In this document: in pieces, positions 7,261-12,463 of the stretch
How the letters are laid out: every line of letters starts with the position of its first letter
How positions within the stretch are numbered: position 1 is the first letter of the stretch
The notes under the pieces: model-generated
The model's database searches: none
The model's input: only the letters and a program-made list of their open reading frames with translations
What the model was told of the DNA's origin: nothing
Source of the DNA: CAYJBH01 sp964370825
GTDB taxonomy: Bacteria; Bacillota; Clostridia; Oscillospirales; Ruminococcaceae
NCBI GenBank assembly: GCA_964370825.1
Contig: CAYJKY010000065.1
Span: 1-12,463 of the forward strand
DNA: 12,463 bases
Direction: 5' to 3'
Program-made: the position numbers and the translations under genes

Positions 7261-8190
7261 ATGAGAAATTATATAATCAAACGTGTCTTTGCGGGCTTGG
7301 TAGTCATCTTGCTGGCAGTCAGCATTGTTTTTTTGCTGATGAACATGACAGGCGACCCGGTACGCATGATGCTTCCGCCCGAGGCAACCGAAGCCGAGGT
7401 GGAGTTGGTACGAGAGAGCATGGGCCTTGATAAACCTCTTATTGTCCGTTACTTCATTTTTTTGGGCAATTTTTTAACGGGCGATTTTGGAGATTCACTG
7501 GCTTGGAAAGGAAGAACCGCTCTCGAGGTTGTATTAAGCCGCTTGCCGGCAACTATCTCATTGAGTTTAATTTCAATAGGTTGGTCAACCGTGTTGGCGT
7601 TAGTATTAGGTATGGTTTCTGCCAAACGTAATCACCGCCTTCCCGACAAAATTATTGGTTTTGTTACATTGTTGGGGCAAACGGCGCCCGGATTCTGGAT
7701 CGGTTTAATGCTTATTATTGTCTTTTCTGTGCAATTAAAGTTGTTGCCACCGACCGGAAGCGGTAGCTGGTTACACTATATCATGCCCGCATTTGTAATG
7801 GGGCTTAATCCATTGGCACGTAACACTCGTTTTGTTCGTAGCTGTATGTTAGAAACTCTTTCTCAAGACTACATAACCCTGGCTCGAGCCAAAGGTATGT
7901 CTTCACAGATTATCATGTACAAACACGCGCTAAGAAACATTGCTATACCACTTGTAACCTCGTTTGGTCAAATGCTTCCCGGCATTTTGGGCGGTTCTGC
8001 GATTATAGAGACAGTGTTTGCTTGGCCGGGTGTTGGATATCTGTTGGTGGAGTCAATTGGAAGTCGAGATTTTCCGGTAGTGCAGTGCGCGGTCTGCTTT
8101 ATTGCGGTAGCCTTTGTAGCTATTAACCTTTGCATCGACTTACTTTATGGTGTGTTGGATCCTAGAATTAAGGTGGGTGGAAAGAGCTAA
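7261..8190 (+). CDS. Opp/Dpp-family ABC transporter permease (B type)
   Basis: This is one of two membrane channel subunits. Its 309 residues follow the DppB/OppB plan: a first transmembrane helix at about 9-28, an extracytoplasmic region with GDPVRMMLPPEAT and RESMGLDKPL, then about five more helices between 96 and 295. The EAA loop that docks on the ATPase reads ARAKGMSSQ at 208-216, preceded by DYITL. The C-terminus YGVLDPRIK is characteristic of the B subunit. AGGGAGG at 7247-7253 supports the ATG. The gene follows the stem-loop after the binding-protein gene and lies 27 bases before its partner permease. No key residue appears to be missing. Confidence 0.95.
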   Translation: MRNYIIKRVFAGLVVILLAVSIVFLLMNMTGDPVRMMLPPEATEAEVELVRESMGLDKPLIVRYFIFLGNFLTGDFGDSLAWKGRTALEVVLSRLPATISLSLISIGWSTVLALVLGMVSAKRNHRLPDKIIGFVTLLGQTAPGFWIGLMLIIVFSVQLKLLPPTGSGSWLHYIMPAFVMGLNPLARNTRFVRSCMLETLSQDYITLARAKGMSSQIIMYKHALRNIAIPLVTSFGQMLPGILGGSAIIETVFAWPGVGYLLVESIGSRDFPVVQCAVCFIAVAFVAINLCIDLLYGVLDPRIKVGGKS

Positions 8191-8217
8191 TTGCTGTCAC
8201 AGAAAGGATGAAGTGAG

Positions 8218-9057
8218 ATGAAAAACAATCAGAGATGGGCACTTTGGATAGCTATTATTATGCTAGCGGTTGTGGTAATTCTAGCTGTGTTTGCACCGAT
8301 GGTTGCGCCATATGACCCTCTTAAAAACAACTTACAGGAGCGACTGGTACCGCCGGTATGGACTTCGGAAGGAACTGTAGAGCATATTTTAGGAACCGAC
8401 CATTTAGGCCGAGATGTGCTTTCAAGAATTATCTATGGGTCCCGTATTTCATGTCTGGTTGGTATTGCAGTTGTACTTGCTTCAGGTGCTATAGGTGTTG
8501 TACTGGGACTGATAGCAGGATATTACGAAGGATGGTTCTCCGGAATAGTAATGCGCCTATGTGATTTGCAAAGTGCACTTCCGTTTACCTTGTTGGCAAT
8601 TCTTTTCATGTCGGTAATGGGAACAGGGATTGTAAATGTTATCATTGTTCTGTCTATAACCGGTTGGATGGGTTATGCCCGGTTGATACGTGGACAGGTA
8701 TTGCAAGCAAAGGAAATGGAGTACATAAAGGCGTCCCGCCTATTGGGTGCGCGGGATATGCATTTGATGTTTAGAGAAATACTGCCCAATGTTATTACTC
8801 ACGCTATCATTTTGGCTGCGTTTTCGGTTGCACAAACAATGATTACCGAAGCAGGCCTTACATTCCTAGGCTTGGGAGTAGAACCATCTATTCCAAGTTG
8901 GGGCGGTATGTTGGCAGACGGAAGATCGTATATGGAAACAGGATGGTGGATTGCACTACTACCTGGCTTGTGTATTATGTTTACAGTTATGGCAGTAAAC
9001 ACCATTGGACAGTGGGCACGTGAAACATTTGACCCCCGTGCAAGTAAATATGACTAA
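8218..9057 (+). CDS. Opp/Dpp-family ABC transporter permease (C type)
   Basis: This is the second membrane subunit, pairing with the preceding permease. Its 279 residues show the DppC/OppC layout: N-terminal helix at about 8-30, the family signature LGTDHLGRDVLSRIIYGSR at 58-76, then five helices. The EAA loop is ASRLLGARD at 172-180. The segment LTFLGLGVEPSIPSWGGML at 214-232 and the end FDPR are strongly conserved in C subunits. An AAAGGATG ribosome site precedes the start. The 71-base spacer to the next gene holds only that gene's ribosome site, so the hydrolase is probably in the same transcript. Confidence 0.95.
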   Translation: MKNNQRWALWIAIIMLAVVVILAVFAPMVAPYDPLKNNLQERLVPPVWTSEGTVEHILGTDHLGRDVLSRIIYGSRISCLVGIAVVLASGAIGVVLGLIAGYYEGWFSGIVMRLCDLQSALPFTLLAILFMSVMGTGIVNVIIVLSITGWMGYARLIRGQVLQAKEMEYIKASRLLGARDMHLMFREILPNVITHAIILAAFSVAQTMITEAGLTFLGLGVEPSIPSWGGMLADGRSYMETGWWIALLPGLCIMFTVMAVNTIGQWARETFDPRASKYD

Positions 9058-9128
9058 TAAAAGTATAAAATTTTTTCTACCGGTAAGTAGGATTACAGCA
9101 ATTTAGAAGATAAAAAGGAGTGTGGAAG

Positions 9129-11192
9129 ATGGAAAAAATGAAATGGTGGACAACACCACGCAGGGTTATTCAGCCTATCCTAACCGTAGGAGATGGCAAA
9201 TGTGATGTTCGTGCCATGGTTGAGGAACTCGCAGAGATGGGTTGTGATACCATTCTGCATAACGTTGGAGGTATGGTAGCATGGTACCCCACTCAGGTTG
9301 AGTGTCACCAAACCCCTCCCGGTATGGTGGGAGATCCGCTTGGTCAGGTTATTGAAACAGCTCGTTCCAAAGGAATGCGTGTAATGGGTAGGTTTGACTT
9401 TTCCGGACTAACCGAACAAGCATATCAGGCGCACCCCAGTTGGTTCTACAGAGATGAAAATGGAAAGTCAATGATTGACAAGGGCTATTATGCCACCTGT
9501 ATGTCCGGTGCTTTTATGGATGAATATGTTCTTCCCATAATCCGTGAAGTTGTGCAGAAATATCAGTTAGATGGAGCTTTCCTTAATATGTTTGGTTATC
9601 GCACTACTGACCGTCGTGGTGTATATCATGGACCATGCCAGTGTTCGTCCTGCCAAACACGCTATCCGGCACTTATGGGACAGCCGTTGCCAAAAGCGCT
9701 GGGTAATGAAGAGATAAACGAAAGTTACCGTAGCTTTTGTGATAAAGGCTTTATGGAAACATTGCGTTGGATAGACCAGCAATTTAAAGCCGTTAATCCG
9801 GATTTTACAATGCTAATTGGTTATGGTACCCAAAGCCCTTATTTCCTACTGGAGGGAATAGGTGAAACAACCGAGGTTGAACTACACTGGACACCGCCAA
9901 ATCCAAAACAAATTAATAATGGTCAGTATGTTAACTGGCGTTATGTTACCGGTGCAAGCTGTCGTCAGTTGCGTACCATGGACAGCGGATTTGGCTCCAT
10001 GATTAATCTATACACCTGTGGAGGAGGACGTTTTACCGCTCATTCTGCCGGCTTTGTAGAAAGTGGATTGGCGCAGATACTAGCCAATGGAGGTGGACCC
10101 TTTATTGCCTTTACCGGTGAGCCGTGGGCATTGGACCGCAAGCATCGTCCGGCTATCCGCACATTTTACCGATTTATGGCCGACCACGAGGATTACTTTA
10201 GTAATTTGCAGTCGGTAGCACGAATTGCTCTTCTAAATGCAGGAAAGGAGCTTCGCACTGCGGCATCAAGCGAAAACTTTGCAAAGGAATTTCGTGGTGT
10301 TTACAACACATTGTTGCGTGCCCACCATGAGTTTGATGTTGTAGATGTTATGCAACTTGAACGACCGGATGGTGAAAACCTGCTTGATCGCTACCGTTTG
10401 GTAGTTCTTCCAAACATTCATATGTTGACACAAACGGTGATAGATAGCCTGCAAAAGTTTGTGCAACAAGGTGGACATCTACTGGTGACAGGTGAGTGCA
10501 GCCTACAGCAGGGAGCCGCAAAAGAGAATAGCTTGGCAATGTTGCTGGGTATCACTAATGTAGATATGGTGCACCCTTATGTAGAAAATGCTTTCCTTCG
10601 TAATGATGGTAGTCTGCCAAGTCTTTGCGATACTGATGTTGTGGTAATGAACGGCCGCTATGTATATACCAAGCGACAGAAAAACTGCAACGCTATGGTT
10701 CCCATGACCGGAGAACTGGAGTTTGCATCGCCGGAACTTGAGGTTTTGATGCCGGAAAACGGACAGCATGGATTTATTACAGTACCACAGGGCAAGGGTG
10801 TAGCTGCGCATATTCCGTGGGAAATTGGAAAGCTAATATACACCTATGGATTGCAGGACCATATCCTATTTTTGGAAGATGCAGTAAAATTAGCATTGGA
10901 CGAGCCTGCTGTAATAGCTACCGATGCACCCGGTCAGGTAGAGGTTACGCTTTATCGTCAGCCAAATGGAAGAATGATACTTCAACTTGTTAACCAAAGT
11001 GGGCAGGACGGCATAGAGGTGCGTAGCCCAATCACAATTACCGATCTAAACCTGACGGTGTGTTGCAAGAACCTTGAAAAAGTTACAACACGTTTTGGGG
11101 AAGAACAACAGCTATCTGCGACACGCCAAGGTGATATGCTCACATTTAAACTTCCCAAATTGGAGCTGTATCAGCTCATCACATTGGAATAA
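9129..11192 (+). CDS. GHL6-type putative glycoside hydrolase with beta-galactosidase trimerisation-like domain
   Basis: This is a 687-residue protein without a signal peptide, so it is cytosolic and would act on imported substrate. Residues about 25-355 look like the TIM-barrel family 'hypothetical glycosyl hydrolase 6': NVGGMVAWYPT (45-55), HPSWFYRDENGK (102-113), LDGAFLNMFGY (147-157) and GPCQCSSC (168-175). That CxCxxC resembles the zinc-binding cysteines of GH42 enzymes. Residues about 363-465 form a flavodoxin-like domain (RYRLVVLPNIHMLT, FVQQGGHLLVTGE) like the GH42 trimerisation domain; a beta-rich tail follows. Catalytic acids are not assigned; Asp148 and Glu249/Glu251 are candidates. 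I chose the ATG at 9129 because AAGGAG (9115-9120) lies 8 bases upstream; an in-frame GTG at 9120 overlaps that site. Activity and substrate are unknown. Confidence 0.85.
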   Translation: MEKMKWWTTPRRVIQPILTVGDGKCDVRAMVEELAEMGCDTILHNVGGMVAWYPTQVECHQTPPGMVGDPLGQVIETARSKGMRVMGRFDFSGLTEQAYQAHPSWFYRDENGKSMIDKGYYATCMSGAFMDEYVLPIIREVVQKYQLDGAFLNMFGYRTTDRRGVYHGPCQCSSCQTRYPALMGQPLPKALGNEEINESYRSFCDKGFMETLRWIDQQFKAVNPDFTMLIGYGTQSPYFLLEGIGETTEVELHWTPPNPKQINNGQYVNWRYVTGASCRQLRTMDSGFGSMINLYTCGGGRFTAHSAGFVESGLAQILANGGGPFIAFTGEPWALDRKHRPAIRTFYRFMADHEDYFSNLQSVARIALLNAGKELRTAASSENFAKEFRGVYNTLLRAHHEFDVVDVMQLERPDGENLLDRYRLVVLPNIHMLTQTVIDSLQKFVQQGGHLLVTGECSLQQGAAKENSLAMLLGITNVDMVHPYVENAFLRNDGSLPSLCDTDVVVMNGRYVYTKRQKNCNAMVPMTGELEFASPELEVLMPENGQHGFITVPQGKGVAAHIPWEIGKLIYTYGLQDHILFLEDAVKLALDEPAVIATDAPGQVEVTLYRQPNGRMILQLVNQSGQDGIEVRSPITITDLNLTVCCKNLEKVTTRFGEEQQLSATRQGDMLTFKLPKLELYQLITLE

Positions 11193-11227
11193 AATATTGT
11201 TAGCAAAACTGTAGAGGAGGTGTTTTT

Positions 11228-12130
11228 GTGAAAAAACAAAATATTGGTTTTATAGGGTTGGGAATAATGGGCAGTCGGATGGTTAGACATCTGATTAATG
11301 ATGGATACAATGTGACTGTCTATGATTTGAACACACGTCTGCTGGACCCATTTGCTGAAATAGCTCATGTAGCTACCTCTTCTGCCGAAGCTGTGCAGAA
11401 AAACGAAATAATTATAACCATGTTGCCGGATGGAGAGCATCTATTGAAAGCATTAGAGGGTGAACAAGGCTTTTTGGCCAATATGAAACCGGGCGCTGTT
11501 TTAATAGATATGTCAACTATTCTCCCTGCTGTTAGTAGCAAGGCTGCACAGATATTAGAAAAGCATGGAATTGAGTTCATTGATGCACCGGTTTCCGGTG
11601 GTGAGGGTGCCGCAGCACAGGGAACGCTTACCCTTTTTGTTGGTGGCGAAGAGACTACATATCAACATGTCAAACCAATTTTGGATCTTATGAGCTCTAA
11701 AACAACCTATTTTGGCAAAGCGGGAATGGGTCAACTGGCCAAGCTTTGTAACCAAGTTGTAGGTGCAGTAACCCTACAAGCTGTTTGTGAAGGTCTAATG
11801 CTTGCATCAAAGAGTGGACTTGACCCTGAACTGGTTGTGCAGGCTATGAAAGGTGGAGCCTCGGACAGTTTTATGTTGGAATATGTTTCTTCCAGAGTAT
11901 TGCATGGAGATATGACTCCGGGATTTAAGATTTCTCTTGAGGTGAAAGATTTGCGTAATGCTCTGAAGACTGCGGAGGAATTTGCGTTGCCACTACCGGC
12001 ACTTTCCCAGGTGCAACAGCTATTTATTTCGCGGGTTGCCGCAGGTGGAGATCAAACCGAAGGTAACCAAGCCTTAATACAGGCATACGAGCTTCTTGCA
12101 AACCATTGCCTATCAGACAAAAAAGAATAA
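11228..12130 (+). CDS. Beta-hydroxyacid dehydrogenase (3-hydroxyisobutyrate dehydrogenase / tartronate semialdehyde reductase family)
   Basis: This is a 300-residue NAD(P)-dependent oxidoreductase of the usual family length. Seen: dinucleotide-binding GLGIMG (Gly10, Gly12, Gly15), Asp33 at the end of the second strand (VYD), which favours NAD(H) over NADP(H), the substrate-binding stretch DAPVSGGEGAAAQGTL from 119, and the catalytic lysine Lys172 with Asn175 in GMGQLAKLCNQ. The C-terminal helical domain is complete. The family interconverts beta-hydroxyacids and semialdehydes in sugar-acid, valine and glyoxylate metabolism. The start is GTG at 11228, with AGGAGG ending 7 bases before it. As last gene of the operon it probably handles an acid released after the hydrolase step. 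The precise substrate is not determined. Confidence 0.92.
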   Translation: MKKQNIGFIGLGIMGSRMVRHLINDGYNVTVYDLNTRLLDPFAEIAHVATSSAEAVQKNEIIITMLPDGEHLLKALEGEQGFLANMKPGAVLIDMSTILPAVSSKAAQILEKHGIEFIDAPVSGGEGAAAQGTLTLFVGGEETTYQHVKPILDLMSSKTTYFGKAGMGQLAKLCNQVVGAVTLQAVCEGLMLASKSGLDPELVVQAMKGGASDSFMLEYVSSRVLHGDMTPGFKISLEVKDLRNALKTAEEFALPLPALSQVQQLFISRVAAGGDQTEGNQALIQAYELLANHCLSDKKE

Positions 12131-12175
12131 CAGCTCTCACGCCGGAAGTCTTTTAAATTGCATAACAACAATAGG

Positions 12176-12212
12176 GGGTTGTGGCGTTTTTTATTTCGTC
12201 ACAACCCTTTTT
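12176..12212 (+). terminator. Rho-independent terminator of the eight-gene operon
   Basis: The 11-base stem GGGTTGTGGCG (12176-12186) pairs with CGTCACAACCC (12197-12207) with one G-U pair, around a 10-base T-rich loop, and is followed by TTTTT (12208-12212). It starts 46 bases after the dehydrogenase stop codon and has the orientation expected for the plus-strand operon. Confidence 0.9.
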
Positions 12213-12308
12213 ACACGAGATAAACGCTTTAGTGAGGCGGTGCAAAAGGTAGAGATCTTTTTATAGGATGATTGGCAAGATCAAACTTTCCAAAATGGAC
12301 AGTTAATA

Positions 12309-12329
12309 CTTGCATATGAAAAATGCAAG
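12309..12329. repeat. Short inverted repeat CTTGCAT-N7-ATGCAAG
   Basis: Perfect 7-base arms surround ATGAAAA. No T tract follows and no promoter is next to it. It could be a protein site, part of a small RNA, or chance in A+T-rich DNA. Confidence 0.4.
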
Positions 12330-12374
12330 CAAGAGTAGAACACGAAGAAAGCTATAACTGCATAGACAAAAAGT

Positions 12375-12400
12375 CGATGGAACATAAACTCCATCGGTTT
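12375..12400. terminator. Second hairpin, possibly a bidirectional terminator
   Basis: Perfect arms CGATGGA (12375-12381) and TCCATCG (12390-12396) enclose an 8-base loop. On the plus strand it is followed by GTTTTCTTT; on the minus strand by ACTTTTTG. It sits 8 bases beyond a stop codon of a possible convergent gene, so it may end that gene, a small RNA, or both. Confidence 0.6.
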
Positions 12401-12403
12401 TCT

Positions 12404-12463
12404 TTATACATAATTTAATTCGCTAAGTAAAATACAAAATCCGAACCCATCTCCAATTTGGAA
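12404..12463 (-). CDS. Possible C-terminal end of a convergent gene (5' part outside window)
   Basis: The minus strand is open from the right edge for 19 codons (ending in SELNYV) to a TAA at 12406-12404, immediately before the bidirectional-looking hairpin at 12375-12396. Position before a terminator is the main support; 19 open codons alone are close to what chance gives. No family can be named from this tail. Confidence 0.35.
   Translation of the reverse strand, partial: FQIGDGFGFCILLSELNYV

Larger units (their letters stand above)
12131..12403. other. Intergenic region after the operon
   Basis: No credible gene lies between the dehydrogenase stop and the possible convergent gene end. 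The region holds the operon terminator (12176-12212), a small perfect inverted repeat (12309-12315 with 12323-12329) and a second hairpin (12375-12396). The stretch 12213-12374 carries nothing else I can identify; a small RNA ending at the second hairpin is conceivable, but I see no clear promoter. Confidence 0.6.

Noticed and set aside
3474..9057. Assignment as a true dipeptide or nickel transporter
   Set aside because: Family membership does not fix substrate; no peptidase or nickel enzyme lies in the operon, whereas a putative glycoside hydrolase does.
9120..9128. Upstream GTG start for the GHL6-type gene
   Set aside because: The GTG overlaps the AAGGAG ribosome site; the ATG at 9129 has proper 8-base spacing.

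Overview
The window looks like chromosomal DNA from a low-to-moderate G+C Bacillota, most likely a Clostridia-type anaerobe. Ribosome binding sites are strong AGGAGG types, the one clear promoter is a near-consensus sigma-A site, and all recognisable proteins have their best-known relatives in Firmicutes. No tRNA, rRNA, CRISPR array, insertion sequence or phage gene was found.

Left part (1-1614, minus strand, visibly A+T-richer): a two-gene translationally coupled unit. The first gene encodes a DUF1858 domain fused to a periplasmic-binding-protein-like (Fe3+/AfuA-type) fold with no signal peptide. The second, running off the left edge, encodes a HypB/UreG-like SIMIBI GTPase. The pair resembles metallocentre or cofactor maturation machinery rather than a classical importer. 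Two back-to-back palindromes sit in its promoter region (1644-1674 and 1677-1694).

Middle and right part (2068-12130, plus strand): an eight-gene, tightly spaced unit read from a sigma-A promoter at 1996-2025, with a palindrome just upstream, and ended by a rho-independent terminator at 12176-12212. The order is: an unusual winged-helix regulator with a degenerate nucleotide-cyclase-like middle domain; two Opp/Dpp-type ABC ATPases; a lipoprotein solute-binding protein; two Opp/Dpp-type permeases; a GHL6-type putative glycoside hydrolase with a beta-galactosidase trimerisation-like domain; and a beta-hydroxyacid dehydrogenase. The simplest reading is a substrate-responsive import-and-catabolism operon. 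Although the transporter belongs to the peptide/nickel family by sequence, the hydrolase next to it argues for a glycoside or oligosaccharide-like ligand. A stem-loop lies between the binding-protein gene and the first permease gene, where it could uncouple binding-protein from permease expression.

Right edge (12131-12463): mostly non-coding, with the operon terminator, a small inverted repeat, a second bidirectional-looking hairpin, and possibly the last 19 codons of a convergent minus-strand gene. The best candidates for something not fully described are the cytosolic DUF1858-binding-protein/GTPase pair and the regulator plus GHL6 plus dehydrogenase combination on an Opp/Dpp transporter.
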